Source of the DNA: Peribacillus sp. FSL E2-0218
GTDB taxonomy: Bacteria > Bacillota > Bacilli > Bacillales > DSM-1321
Length of the DNA: 64,000 nt
Assembly: GCF_037992945.1 (NCBI RefSeq)
Contig: NZ_CP150304.1
Span: forward strand, 166,001-230,000
Direction of reading: 5' to 3'
Part shown: positions 1 to 10,655 of the stretch, in pieces
How the letters are laid out: the number at the start of each line of letters is the position of its first letter
Position numbering within the stretch: the stretch's first letter is position 1
Notes under the pieces: generated by a model
The model's input: the letters and a program-made list of their open reading frames with translations, nothing else
What the model was told of the DNA's origin: nothing
Database searches by the model: none
Position numbers and translations under genes: made by a program

Positions 1-2474
<2,474 letters not shown>

Positions 2475-2547
2475 AACGCTTTAAAAAATGAAATACCTTC
2501 TTATTATCTAGTTTTGAAGGAATGAAAATTCTTCAAAAATGAATATG

Positions 2548-2664
<117 letters not shown>

Positions 2665-2709
2665 TATTCATTTGAATCTTTAAATGGGTTTTAGGAAACA
2701 TTATATTAT

Positions 2710-2784
2710 TCCGCAGTAGCTCAGTGGTAGAGCATTCGGCTGTTAACCGAACGGTCGTAGGTTCGAGTCCTACCTGCGGAGCCA
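2710..2784 (+). tRNA. tRNA-Asn (GTT)
   Basis: Cloverleaf with acceptor TCCGCAG/CTGCGGA, anticodon loop CTGTTAAC giving GTT, T-arm GGTTCGAGTCC, and encoded CCA. It is the first tRNA after 5S in a nine-tRNA run. Confidence 0.97.
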
Positions 2785-2787
2785 TAT

Positions 2788-2860
2788 GCTTCCATAGCTC
2801 AGTAGGTAGAGCACTTCCATGGTAAGGAAGAGGTCAGCGGTTCGAATCCGCTTGGGAGCT
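2788..2860 (+). tRNA. tRNA-Thr (GGT)
   Basis: Acceptor GCTTCCA pairs with TGGGAGC through one G-T pair. The anticodon stem CTTCC/GGAAG encloses ATGGTAA, giving GGT. The 3' CCA is not encoded (TTCC follows the acceptor), so CCA must be added after transcription. Confidence 0.94.
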
Positions 2861-2891
2861 TCCCAATCTATCTATGAACACAATAAAGTCC

Positions 2892-2966
2892 GGCCCGTTG
2901 GTCAAGCGGTTAAGACACCGCCCTTTCACGGCGGTAACACGGGTTCGAATCCCGTACGGGTCACCA
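2892..2966 (+). tRNA. tRNA-Glu (TTC)
   Basis: Anticodon stem CCGCC/GGCGG encloses CTTTCAC, giving TTC. T-arm is GGGTTCGAATCCC and CCA is encoded. Acceptor GGCCCGT pairs with ACGGGTC. Confidence 0.97.
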
Positions 2967-2984
2967 TTCATCATTTTAAAATCC

Positions 2985-3060
2985 GGAGGATTAGCTCAGC
3001 TGGGAGAGCATCTGCCTTACAAGCAGAGGGTCGGCGGTTCGATCCCGTCATCCTCCACCA
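2985..3060 (+). tRNA. tRNA-Val (TAC)
   Basis: Acceptor GGAGGAT/ATCCTCC, anticodon loop CTTACAA giving TAC, T-arm CGGTTCGATCCCG, and encoded CCA. Confidence 0.97.
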
Positions 3061-3075
3061 TTTTAACCTTTATTT

Positions 3076-3151
<76 letters not shown>

Positions 3152-3169
3152 TGTACAACCATATATTGC

Positions 3170-3253
3170 GGAGGGGTAGCGAAGTGGCTAAACGCGGCGG
3201 ACTGTAAATCCGCTCCTTAGGGTTCGGCAGTTCGAATCTGCCCCCCTCCACCA
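3170..3253 (+). tRNA. tRNA-Tyr (GTA), long variable arm
   Basis: Length of 84 bases with a class II variable arm. The anticodon loop CTGTAAA gives GTA. Acceptor GGAGGGG pairs with CCCCTCC and CCA is encoded. About 100 AT-rich bases separate it from the next tRNA, with no gene visible there. Confidence 0.96.
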
Positions 3254-3356
3254 TCTCAATGAAATCCTGTGGATTAGTTATATATTCTCTTTAATGGGGA
3301 AATATATGATTACCACCTTTTTATTTTGTTGAATATAATCAATACATAACATATAT

Positions 3357-3431
3357 TGGGCTATAGCCAAGCGGTAAGGCAACGGATTTTGATTCCGTCA
3401 TGCGAAGGTTCGATCCCTTCTAGCCCAGCCA
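3357..3431 (+). tRNA. tRNA-Gln (TTG)
   Basis: Acceptor TGGGCTA/TAGCCCA, anticodon stem ACGGA/TCCGT around TTTTGAT giving TTG, and encoded CCA. Confidence 0.97.
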
Positions 3432-3434
3432 TAT

Positions 3435-3506
3435 GCGGAAGTAGTTCAGTGGTAGAATACAACCTTGCCAAGGTTGGGGTCGCGGGTTCGAATCCCGTCT
3501 TCCGCT
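3435..3506 (+). tRNA. tRNA-Gly (GCC)
   Basis: Acceptor GCGGAAG/CTTCCGC, anticodon stem CAACC/GGTTG around TTGCCAA giving GCC. CCA is not encoded (TTTA follows). It is the second of the nine tRNAs here without a genomic CCA. Confidence 0.95.
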
Positions 3507-3526
3507 TTATATTCCATAACCCCTTT

Positions 3527-3602
3527 GGGGCCTTAGCTCAGCTGGGAGAGCGCCTGCCTTGCACGCAGGAGGTCAGCGGTTCGATCCCGCTAGGCTCCAC
3601 CA
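3527..3602 (+). tRNA. tRNA-Ala (TGC)
   Basis: Acceptor GGGGCCT/AGGCTCC, anticodon stem CCTGC/GCAGG around CTTGCAC giving TGC, and encoded CCA. It is the last tRNA before the operon terminator. Confidence 0.97.
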
Positions 3603-3628
3603 TTATCTACATACACCAAAACTTACGT

Positions 3629-3659
3629 CTTAAGCCTGCCAGGCTTAAGGCTTTTTTTA
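3629..3659 (+). terminator. Terminator of the rRNA-tRNA operon
   Basis: CTTAAGCCTG and CAGGCTTAAG form a near-perfect stem, followed by GC and seven T. It lies 27 bases after tRNA-Ala. Confidence 0.93.
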
Positions 3660-3789
3660 TTTTAAAAAGCCTATTTGTATCACTATGATCGGCAGGGGAG
3701 GAACGGGGAAGCCTGCATTTTTATACATGGGAGTGTCCGGTTGAACCATAAGGCGTTTACGATATAAAATGAGGGAAAGGGGGAATTGT

Positions 3790-4692
3790 ATGTCTATTCA
3801 GAAAATTTCAGTCATTGGATTGCCCATGGACCTAGGTCAAGCAAGGCGCGGCGTGGATATGGGACCTAGTGCAATTCGCTGTGCAGGGATTATCGAGCGC
3901 CTTGAACATTTAAATATAGAAGTAGAGGATCTAGGAGATATCGCGGTGGGCCGCCCTGAGAATGCCAACGATCCTGGAACGAATTTAAAAAACCTTTCAC
4001 TTGTTGCGGCGAGTAATAGTGAGTTGGCTGCAAGAGTAGATGAAATAATCGAAAGCGGCTCTTTTCCACTCGTATTGGGTGGAGATCATTCAATCGCGAT
4101 AGGGACGCTCGCGGGAGTAGCTAAGCACCATGATAACGTCGGGGTGATTTGGTACGACGCCCATGGAGATTTAAATACGGAGGACACGTCGCCATCAGGG
4201 AATATTCACGGAATGCCGCTTGCTGTCAGTATGGGGCTTGGGCACCCGGACCTAATCCATATCCATGGTTCCTATCCTAAGGTGAAACCTGAAAACATCG
4301 TGATCATCGGGGCAAGGTCTTTGGACGAGGGGGAAAAGGAGCTTATACGTGATAAAGGAATTAAAGTCTACACCATGCATGAAATCGACCGTATCGGAAT
4401 GACACGGGTCATGGAAGAATGCATAGAGTATTTAAGGGAAAGAACAGACGGCGTCCACCTATCACTCGATTTGGATGGGGTTGACCCGGCAGATGCTCCA
4501 GGTGTAGGGACCCCGGTTATTGGCGGCATTAGTTATCGGGAAAGTCACTTGGCGATGGAAATGCTAGCGGAAGCCGATTTGATTACTTCGGCGGAGTTCG
4601 TTGAGGTGAATCCGATTTTGGATGAGCGAAATAAAACGGCGATCGTTGCCGTTGCGCTAATGGGTTCCCTATTTGGTGAAAAGCTATTATAA
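3790..4692 (+). CDS. rocF: Arginase
   Basis: Hydrolyses L-arginine to ornithine and urea in the cytoplasm, the first step of arginine catabolism. The 300-residue product has the usual family length. Manganese ligands are visible: GGDHS with His100, WYDAHGDLN with Asp123, His125 and Asp127, and LDLDGVDP with Asp227 and Asp229. The ATG at 3790 follows AAAGGGGGAA with good spacing, so I prefer it to the GTG-proximal extension at 3769. A possible promoter, TTGAAC (3741) with TATAAA (3763) and a 16-base gap, would give a very short leader. It stands alone, without rocD or rocE beside it, between the tRNA terminator and its own terminator. Confidence 0.96.
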   Translation: MSIQKISVIGLPMDLGQARRGVDMGPSAIRCAGIIERLEHLNIEVEDLGDIAVGRPENANDPGTNLKNLSLVAASNSELAARVDEIIESGSFPLVLGGDHSIAIGTLAGVAKHHDNVGVIWYDAHGDLNTEDTSPSGNIHGMPLAVSMGLGHPDLIHIHGSYPKVKPENIVIIGARSLDEGEKELIRDKGIKVYTMHEIDRIGMTRVMEECIEYLRERTDGVHLSLDLDGVDPADAPGVGTPVIGGISYRESHLAMEMLAEADLITSAEFVEVNPILDERNKTAIVAVALMGSLFGEKLL

Positions 4693-4710
4693 TCGATGAA
4701 ATATAAAAAA

Positions 4711-4744
4711 ACAGTAACCTGCTTGTAATGGGTTACTGTTTTTT
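4711..4744 (+). terminator. Terminator after rocF
   Basis: ACAGTAACC pairs with GGTTACTGT, followed by six T. The A-run before the stem means it could also stop transcription from the minus-strand gene that converges on it. Confidence 0.9.
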
Positions 4745-4831
4745 ATATGCTAGAAGGCGTAAGTTTATTTTCCTGGGTGTATGTAATTGGAACATTTCTA
4801 AACATAAATGGCTGCAAACACATTTTCATTT

Positions 4832-5014
4832 TCAAAGGGCACGTCTGTCCTTAAGACTCCTGCCTTTTGTTAAGTGAAGGTATTGATTGATCAATATATC
4901 GAGTTTGCTGCTTACTTCAACCACTTCATTATCCACCATCGAAGAGCGGGAAGCCAACATCATCATTTTTTGTCTGTATTGTTCAATATGGTCTAAAATT
5001 TGTTCAGCAGTCAT
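4832..5014 (-). CDS. Spo0E-like aspartyl-phosphate phosphatase
   Basis: Family members remove phosphate from Spo0A-P and thereby delay sporulation. The 60-residue protein fits this small family. It shows a first helix (AEQILDHIEQYRQKMMMLA), a turn, then the family signature SSKLDILINQY near the C-terminus. A GTG at 5026 would lengthen it by four residues but overlaps the Shine-Dalgarno GGGAG, so the ATG at 5014 is the likelier start. It runs against the flow of rocF and sigW and ends near the rocF terminator. Which member of the family it is cannot be told from the sequence. Confidence 0.85.
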   Translation of the reverse strand: MTAEQILDHIEQYRQKMMMLASRSSMVDNEVVEVSSKLDILINQYLHLTKGRSLKDRRAL

Positions 5015-5121
5015 AAAGAGATCCACTCCCTTGAATTTTACAATTTCTTACTATATAACCCTGTTTTTTTTTTCTTAAACATTAAATGTAAAACTTTGTT
5101 AAAATTAATGTATTAAAATTT

Positions 5122-5147
5122 TGAAACCTTTTAGCTTACGATTCGTA
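5122..5147 (+). promoter_or_regulatory. Sigma-W autoregulatory promoter
   Basis: TGAAAC at 5122 and CGTA at 5144 are exactly 16 bases apart. This matches the known extracytoplasmic sigma-W consensus and sits 40 bases before sigW, as expected for positive autoregulation. Confidence 0.92.
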
Positions 5148-5186
5148 ATAATCGTATAGCCGCATGAGCGGGGGTAATACTGGAAA

Positions 5187-5750
5187 ATGGATGCACTCAT
5201 TAAAGAGAGAATTAATCAAGTAGTAAAGGGAGACCATAATGCATTTGGAGAAATTGTCGAAATATACAAGGACAAAGTTTTCCAGATATGTTTCAGGATG
5301 CTTGGAAACAGGCAAGAAGCTGAAGATTTGGCGCAAGAGGCTTTCGTTAGGGCCTTCGTGAACATCCGCAGCTTCAATATTGACATGAAATTTTCTACAT
5401 GGTTATATCGCATTGCGACTAACCTTTGTATTGATCGCCTTCGTAAGAAGAAACCGGATTATTATCTCGATGCTGAAGTTGCTGGAACAGAGGGATTAAA
5501 TATGTACTCCCAGCTTGCATCGAATATGGCAAAGCCCGAGGAAGAGGCTGAATCTCTAGAACTGCAGGAAACGATTCAAGAGGAAATCATGAAATTGCCC
5601 GAGAAATATCGATCGGTCATCGTATTGAAGTATATTGAAGAGCTATCTTTAAAGGAAATAAGTGAAATACTCGATTTGCCAGTCGGCACTGTCAAGACAA
5701 GAATACATCGTGGTCGGGAAGCCTTGCGTAAACAACTACGCCATTTATAA
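5187..5750 (+). CDS. sigW: ECF RNA polymerase sigma factor SigW
   Basis: Directs RNA polymerase to cell-envelope stress genes (antimicrobial peptides, alkali shock). The 187 residues equal the B. subtilis SigW length. Region 2 spans about residues 19-85 (AEDLAQEAFVRAF, FSTWLYRIATN, RKKKPDYYLDAEVAGTEG). Region 4 is at about 138-185 (LSLKEISEILDLPVGTVKTR). The conserved linker identifies SigW rather than a generic ECF factor. It is preceded by a matching sigma-W promoter and followed after 16 bases by its anti-sigma gene. Confidence 0.97.
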   Translation: MDALIKERINQVVKGDHNAFGEIVEIYKDKVFQICFRMLGNRQEAEDLAQEAFVRAFVNIRSFNIDMKFSTWLYRIATNLCIDRLRKKKPDYYLDAEVAGTEGLNMYSQLASNMAKPEEEAESLELQETIQEEIMKLPEKYRSVIVLKYIEELSLKEISEILDLPVGTVKTRIHRGREALRKQLRHL

Positions 5751-5766
5751 AGAGTAGGTGAGAAAA

Positions 5767-6390
5767 ATGAACTGCCATGAGGAAATCATTGAATATATGC
5801 ATGATTATTTAGATGAAGACATCGAACCGGAGCATAAAGAAATACTGCGTGAGCACCTGCATGAGTGTGCGGAATGCCAAGCATACTTTCATGAAATGAA
5901 AAAGGCGGTAGCCCTTGTACAAAGCACTTCCCATATTAAGGCGCCGGATGATTTCACAGCGAAGGTTATGGCTCAATTGCCAAAGGAAACGAAAACAACG
6001 GGTGCCAAACGCTGGTTTAAAAGCCATCCCTTCATGACAGCGGCAGCCATGTTCATTATTTTGATGACCGGCTCCGTTTTTTCCACTTATAATCAGGACG
6101 AACATTTTTCGGTATCCAAGCAGCCCAATTTAGTGGTTGAAGGCGAAACGGTCATTGTGCCTGCTGGTGAAACAATCGAGGGGAATGTCGTGGTTCAAAA
6201 TGGCAATATCCAAATAGATGGTGAAGTAGAGGGAGATGTCACAGTCATAAATGGACATAAGTATATGTCCAAGGCAGGAAATGTGACAGGAAGCATCCAT
6301 GTCATTGACCAAGCTTTCGAGTGGATGTGGTATAAGGTCAAGGATACGGCAACCTCATTGATTCCTTCGCATGAGGGGAAAAACGAATAG
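5767..6390 (+). CDS. rsiW: Anti-sigma-W factor RsiW
   Basis: Membrane protein that holds SigW inactive until it is cleaved by site-1 and site-2 proteases. The 207 residues compare with 208 in B. subtilis. A cytoplasmic zinc-binding anti-sigma domain has HLHECAEC (HxxxCxxC) at residues 30-37. One membrane helix lies near 88-106 (FMTAAAMFIILMTG). The extracellular part has a bactofilin-like run of alternating short repeats (IEGNVVVQNGNIQIDGEVEG). The ATG at 5767 has AGGTGAG upstream, and the GTG at 5758 lies within that ribosome site. Co-transcribed with sigW. Confidence 0.95.
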   Translation: MNCHEEIIEYMHDYLDEDIEPEHKEILREHLHECAECQAYFHEMKKAVALVQSTSHIKAPDDFTAKVMAQLPKETKTTGAKRWFKSHPFMTAAAMFIILMTGSVFSTYNQDEHFSVSKQPNLVVEGETVIVPAGETIEGNVVVQNGNIQIDGEVEGDVTVINGHKYMSKAGNVTGSIHVIDQAFEWMWYKVKDTATSLIPSHEGKNE

Positions 6391-6400
6391 GAGCTATAGA

Positions 6401-6452
6401 GCTGAGCGGGGACATCGTGTTTCATATGCGATGAACTCCGCTCAGCTTTCCT
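6401..6452 (+). terminator. Terminator after sigW-rsiW
   Basis: GCTGAGCGGGG pairs with CTCCGCTCAGC around a loop of about 20 bases. TTTCCTTTT follows. Confidence 0.82.
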
Positions 6453-6520
6453 TTTAAGGGTGGGGAGGGACAATTATTTACGTGTGCCGAAGTCGGCCAA
6501 GTAAATTTCTCACACTAGTT

Positions 6521-6550
6521 TTAGAAGTCTCATTTAAAAAATGGTATACT
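6521..6550 (+). promoter_or_regulatory. Putative sigma-A promoter of cdaA
   Basis: The -10 TATACT (6545) is good. The -35 TTAGAA (6521) is weak, with an 18-base spacer. It lies 60 bases before the cdaA start, after the rsiW terminator. Read by eye only. Confidence 0.5.
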
Positions 6551-6613
6551 ATTAAGGTTATTACATAACGATTGTAATTGTTATTTGGAGTAATACTGAC
6601 TGGAGGAAACAAC

Positions 6614-7438
6614 ATGTCTTTATCCAATTTGAATGTTTGGGACTATGTAGTAAATTTCATTGATATTCTCCTTGTTTGGTTTGTGATATATAAATTGTTA
6701 ACTATTATTCGAGGCACGAAGGCTATTCAGCTGCTAAAAGGAATTTTTGTGATTGTCATTGTAAAAAGCTTAAGCAACCTGTTTGGTTTCAATACACTTG
6801 GATGGTTAATGGCACAAGTCATGAATTGGGGAGTATTGGCAATTCTCGTCATTTTTCAACCAGAACTGAGAAGGGCACTTGAACAATTGGGACGCGGTAA
6901 GCTCTTTTCAAGGGGCACCGTACCGGAAGAGAATCAGCAAGAGCGTTTAGTAGAAGAAATCCTGAAGGCGTCCACATATATGGCGAAGAGGCGGATAGGG
7001 GCCTTGATCACGATAGAAAAGGGAACGGAGCTTGGGGATTATGTTGAAACGGGAATTCCTCTAAAGTCCTATATTTCTTCAGAACTGCTCATTAATATTT
7101 TCATACCTAATACGCCGCTTCACGATGGTGCGGTCATTCTGCAGAATAATCAGGTGGCCGCTGCAGCCTGCTACCTTCCTTTATCGGAAAGCCCGTTCAT
7201 CTCAAAAGAACTCGGCACACGGCATAGGGCCGCGATCGGCATGAGCGAAGTGACTGATAGTCTCACGATTGTCGTTTCAGAAGAAACGGGCGGGATATCG
7301 GTTACTAAAAATGGTGAGCTCTACAGGGATTTGGATCAAGAATCTTTCAGGGCGATGCTGACAAGTGAGCTCGTAGTGGAGAACATCAAAACAACTTCCT
7401 CAGGTATCTGGAATTGGAGGGGGAAAAAGAATGGATAA
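6614..7438 (+). CDS. cdaA: Diadenylate cyclase CdaA
   Basis: Makes c-di-AMP from two ATP at the membrane. c-di-AMP controls potassium uptake and osmolyte balance. The 274 residues compare with 273 in B. subtilis. Three membrane helices lie within residues 12-85, then the DAC domain with the DGA motif at 171-173 (TPLHDGAVI) and the RHR motif at 203-205 (GTRHRAAIG). The ATG at 6614 follows TGGAGGAAAC, so the twelve extra upstream codons are not needed. The last eight bases overlap cdaR, and glmM follows. This is the conserved cdaA-cdaR-glmM arrangement, in which CdaR and GlmM modulate the cyclase. Confidence 0.97.
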   Translation: MSLSNLNVWDYVVNFIDILLVWFVIYKLLTIIRGTKAIQLLKGIFVIVIVKSLSNLFGFNTLGWLMAQVMNWGVLAILVIFQPELRRALEQLGRGKLFSRGTVPEENQQERLVEEILKASTYMAKRRIGALITIEKGTELGDYVETGIPLKSYISSELLINIFIPNTPLHDGAVILQNNQVAAAACYLPLSESPFISKELGTRHRAAIGMSEVTDSLTIVVSEETGGISVTKNGELYRDLDQESFRAMLTSELVVENIKTTSSGIWNWRGKKNG

Positions 7439-8786
7439 ATTCACCAATAGTGCGTGGTTTATGAGAATCGTAGCGTTTGCCTTGGCAGCACTTCTGTTCA
7501 TTTCCATTAACTTTGAGATGGAGTCGGATAAAAAATCCCTTGGTTTATCCACTGCCCCCGAAATCAGTACGGAGACCATTGAGAATGTGCCGGTTGAAGT
7601 CTATTATGACCGTGAAAACCTAGTGGTAAGCGGAGTGCCGGAAACGGTGGATGTGACTTTAAAGGGAGCAAAAAGCCTATTGATCAACGCTAAAAACCAG
7701 AGGGGCTTCAAGGTTTATGTAGACCTGTCAGATCCCGAAATTTCAATGGGGAATAGGACGGTCACATTCAAAATAAGTGATTTGAATGAAAAGCTGGTGG
7801 CGACAATCGATCCGGAATATGCAGAAGTCAATGTTCAGGAACGAGTGACGAAGGATTTCAAGGTTGAGGCTGAGTATAATACCTCCTTGCTTGAAGATGG
7901 GTATACCGCTGGGCAGCCGACAGTGAGCCCGCAAACGGTCAAAATAACGGGCGCTAAAGACGCCATCGAACAAATTTCCTATGTTAAGGCAAACCTTGAA
8001 ATAAGCAAGGGCCTGAACGAAACGGTAAACGGAAAAGCAACCGTCAAGGCACTTGACCGGGACTTGAATAAGTTGGACGTGACGATCGAGCCTGCTTCAG
8101 TTGCCGTCTCCTTGAAGGTGAGCATCCCTTCCAAAACGGTTTCCATCGCACCAAAGCAAACCGGGAAGGCAAAGGATGGCATCAGGATTAAGAGCATTAG
8201 TGTCGACCCTGCCGAGGTCACCTTATTTGGATCGGAGTCGAACCTGGAAAAAATAAGTCAATTGAAGCTTCCTGTAAATATCTCCAAAATTGATGGGGAT
8301 ACAGAACTGGAGCTTGATCTTACAAAACCGGAAAGTGTTCAAAAAATGTCCTTAGGTAAGGCCAAGGTCAAAATTCGCACGGAAAAAGTCGATGTCGATC
8401 AGGAGACTGAAGATCCAGTCGATGATGAAGAGGTAGTGCAAGAACCGGCCGAAGAAGATGAACCGGAAGAAAAACCAGTCGAAGAAGATGAACCGGCTGC
8501 CATTGAATCCAAGACATTCAACAATGTCAAAATAGAGCCTGTGGGCATACAGGAGGGCCAAGATGCTAAATTGGAATCCGATGCCACGAGCATCACGCTT
8601 CAAGGCGAGGCCGACGAATTGAAGAATATCACGAAAGACGACATTAATCTTACAGTAGATTTAAGTAATTTAGATGAAGGTACGCATGATGTGGATGTGG
8701 CGGTAAATGCGCCTGCGGGATTGGATTGGGAGCTGGGTTCTAAAACGATCTCTGTTTCCATAACTCCAAAAGACGAAGAGACATGA
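7431..8786 (+). CDS. cdaR: CdaA regulatory protein CdaR (YbbR repeats)
   Basis: Single-pass protein that acts on CdaA from outside the membrane. The N-terminal helix is at about 10-25 (MRIVAFALAALLFISINF), followed by repeated YbbR beta domains at roughly 50-130, 135-225, 230-310 and 365-450. Between the third and fourth repeats is an acidic, proline-rich linker of about 40 residues (DPVDDEEVVQEPAEEDEPEE). This looks like a flexible spacer rather than a folded domain. The 451 residues are slightly shorter than B. subtilis YbbR. Translationally coupled to cdaA by an 8-base overlap. Confidence 0.94.
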   Translation: MDKFTNSAWFMRIVAFALAALLFISINFEMESDKKSLGLSTAPEISTETIENVPVEVYYDRENLVVSGVPETVDVTLKGAKSLLINAKNQRGFKVYVDLSDPEISMGNRTVTFKISDLNEKLVATIDPEYAEVNVQERVTKDFKVEAEYNTSLLEDGYTAGQPTVSPQTVKITGAKDAIEQISYVKANLEISKGLNETVNGKATVKALDRDLNKLDVTIEPASVAVSLKVSIPSKTVSIAPKQTGKAKDGIRIKSISVDPAEVTLFGSESNLEKISQLKLPVNISKIDGDTELELDLTKPESVQKMSLGKAKVKIRTEKVDVDQETEDPVDDEEVVQEPAEEDEPEEKPVEEDEPAAIESKTFNNVKIEPVGIQEGQDAKLESDATSITLQGEADELKNITKDDINLTVDLSNLDEGTHDVDVAVNAPAGLDWELGSKTISVSITPKDEET

Positions 8787-8838
8787 ACTTCCTTTAACAT
8801 CATTTAATTCAGTAAGATCTAAAGAAGGAGCGATTAAG

Positions 8839-10188
8839 ATGGGTAAATATTTTGGAACAGACGGAGTTAGGGGTATAGCGAATAGCGAATTAACACCGGA
8901 GTTGGCATTTAAACTAGGCCGTTTTGGTGGCTACGTCCTTACTAAAAATACAGAAAAACCCAAAGTGCTAATAGGGCGCGATACACGCATTTCAGGTGAA
9001 ATGCTGGAAGGTGCACTTGTTGCCGGTCTCTTATCGATTGGGGCAGAGGTGATGCGCCTTGGCGTCATTTCGACACCGGGAGTTGCCTATTTGACAAAGG
9101 CCCTTAGTGCTGAAGCTGGCGTCATGATTTCAGCTTCGCATAATCCAGTCGCCGATAATGGCATTAAATTCTTTGGACCTGATGGCTTCAAGCTATCCGA
9201 CGATCAAGAAGCGGAAATTGAAACACTGTTGGATATGGATAAGGATGAACTTCCTCGTCCCGTCGGCGGCGATCTAGGCCATATAAACGATTATTTCGAA
9301 GGCGGTCAAAAGTATTTGCAGTACCTGAAACAATCTGTGGACGAAGATTTTACGGGCATACATGTTGCGCTTGATTGTGCACATGGAGCAACGTCTTCCT
9401 TGGCCATGCATTTGTTTGCGGACCTTGATGCGGACATCTCCACGATGGGCGCATCGCCAAATGGCCTGAACATTAATGATAAGGTCGGCTCGACCCACCC
9501 TGAAGCACTTGCTGAATTCCTGAAAGAAAAAGGGGCGGATGTTGGCCTTGCTTTCGACGGGGATGGGGACCGCGTCATTGCCATCGATGAAAAGGGAAAT
9601 GTAGTGGACGGCGACCAAATCATGTATATCTGTGCGAAATACCTGAAAGAAAATAATCGCCTGAAACAAGGAACTGTGGTTTCTACAATCATGAGCAACC
9701 TTGGCTTTTATAAAGGCCTGGAAGAGCATGATATCCAAAGTGCCCAAACGGCAGTGGGAGACCGCTACGTGGTTGAGGAAATGAGAAAAGGCGGCTATAA
9801 CCTTGGCGGTGAACAGTCCGGACACATCATATTCCTCGACTATAATACGACGGGTGATGGTCTATTGACGGGCTTACAGCTGGTTAATATCATGAGTGAT
9901 ACCAAAAAAACCCTATCCGAGCTTGCCGGTGAGATGAAGAAGTATCCACAAACGCTTATCAATGTCAGAGTAACCGATAAGCATGCTGTTACCGATAATG
10001 AGAAGGTACAGGCAGTCATTAAGGAGGTTGAAACGGAAATGAACGGGAATGGCCGCATTTTGGTGAGACCATCCGGCACTGAACCGCTTGTACGTGTAAT
10101 GGCCGAAGCACCGACTGCTGAGGAATGCACGAATTATGTCGATCGCATCGTCGCAGTTGTTAGAGCGGAAATGGGATTGAACGAATAA
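8839..10188 (+). CDS. glmM: Phosphoglucosamine mutase
   Basis: Converts glucosamine-6-phosphate to glucosamine-1-phosphate for UDP-GlcNAc and peptidoglycan synthesis. The 449 residues fit the family (about 448). The phosphoserine loop ISASHNP has active Ser100, the metal loop DGDGDR is near 240-245, the sugar loop is GGEQSGH, and the phosphate loop is RPSGTEPLVRVM near the end. GAAGGAG precedes the ATG. It follows cdaR by 52 bases, the standard cdaA-cdaR-glmM cluster. GlmM is also known to bind and inhibit CdaA. Confidence 0.97.
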   Translation: MGKYFGTDGVRGIANSELTPELAFKLGRFGGYVLTKNTEKPKVLIGRDTRISGEMLEGALVAGLLSIGAEVMRLGVISTPGVAYLTKALSAEAGVMISASHNPVADNGIKFFGPDGFKLSDDQEAEIETLLDMDKDELPRPVGGDLGHINDYFEGGQKYLQYLKQSVDEDFTGIHVALDCAHGATSSLAMHLFADLDADISTMGASPNGLNINDKVGSTHPEALAEFLKEKGADVGLAFDGDGDRVIAIDEKGNVVDGDQIMYICAKYLKENNRLKQGTVVSTIMSNLGFYKGLEEHDIQSAQTAVGDRYVVEEMRKGGYNLGGEQSGHIIFLDYNTTGDGLLTGLQLVNIMSDTKKTLSELAGEMKKYPQTLINVRVTDKHAVTDNEKVQAVIKEVETEMNGNGRILVRPSGTEPLVRVMAEAPTAEECTNYVDRIVAVVRAEMGLNE

Positions 10189-10196
10189 CCAATCTT

Positions 10197-10235
10197 ATGC
10201 ATAAAAGGAACGAAAAATCCTTTTATGCATATTTT
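10197..10235 (+). terminator. Terminator after glmM
   Basis: ATGCATAAAAGGA pairs with TCCTTTTATGCAT, followed by ATTTTT. It separates glmM from the riboswitch-controlled glmS unit. Confidence 0.9.
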
Positions 10236-10276
10236 TATAAAGAATGGTTTTTTTCATGAGCCATGATAATAAAGAA

Positions 10277-10306
10277 TTGACCTTTGTCCCTTGTTTAAGG
10301 TATGAT
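10277..10306 (+). promoter_or_regulatory. Putative sigma-A promoter of glmS
   Basis: TTGACC (10277) and TATGAT (10301) are separated by 18 bases, about 80 bases before the ribozyme cleavage site. Found by eye. Confidence 0.65.
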
Positions 10307-10379
10307 TATCCTGATTTACAACCGCTCTTCAAAATGAAGGTTGTATCAAAAAGGAGGGTAGGCAAGGAGAGAAATGATT

Positions 10380-10545
10380 GACAAAAGCGCCTGAACTGAG
10401 CCTGGTCGAGAATGGCTTAGTTGACGAGGAGGAGGTTTATCGAATGTTCGGCGGATACCTCCCGGCTGAAGTGCACAGCCGCAGTAATTCCAATTTTAAA
10501 ACAGTGGGGCAACTTACTGCACAAAGGATTGGAAATGCACAATGG
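10380..10545 (+). promoter_or_regulatory. glmS ribozyme-riboswitch (GlcN6P-sensing)
   Basis: The mRNA leader cuts itself when glucosamine-6-phosphate binds, which exposes glmS mRNA to decay. The catalytic-core signatures match the B. subtilis glmS ribozyme. Cleavage is expected between A10386 and G10387 in AAAAGCGCCTGAACT. Next come GTTGACGAGGAGGAGG, TATCGAATGTTCGGCGGAT, CCTCCCGGCTGAAG and CACAGCCG. The 3' pairing region (CAGTGGGGCAACTTACTG) follows. It is 110 bases upstream of the glmS start codon. Confidence 0.95.
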
Positions 10546-10655
10546 GATAAATGCTTTTGGGCATTTCCTTAATAAAAAATATATATTAGAGATGAGGGGG
10601 CAGGGATGCCCCCGTGCATTCCTGTTCCCTCGGATCGGTTGGAGGAACGGAAATT

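Noticed and set aside
9274..9825. 183-codon minus-strand frame opposite glmM
   Set aside because: Shadow of the conserved phosphomutase. No ribosome site or recognisable domain.
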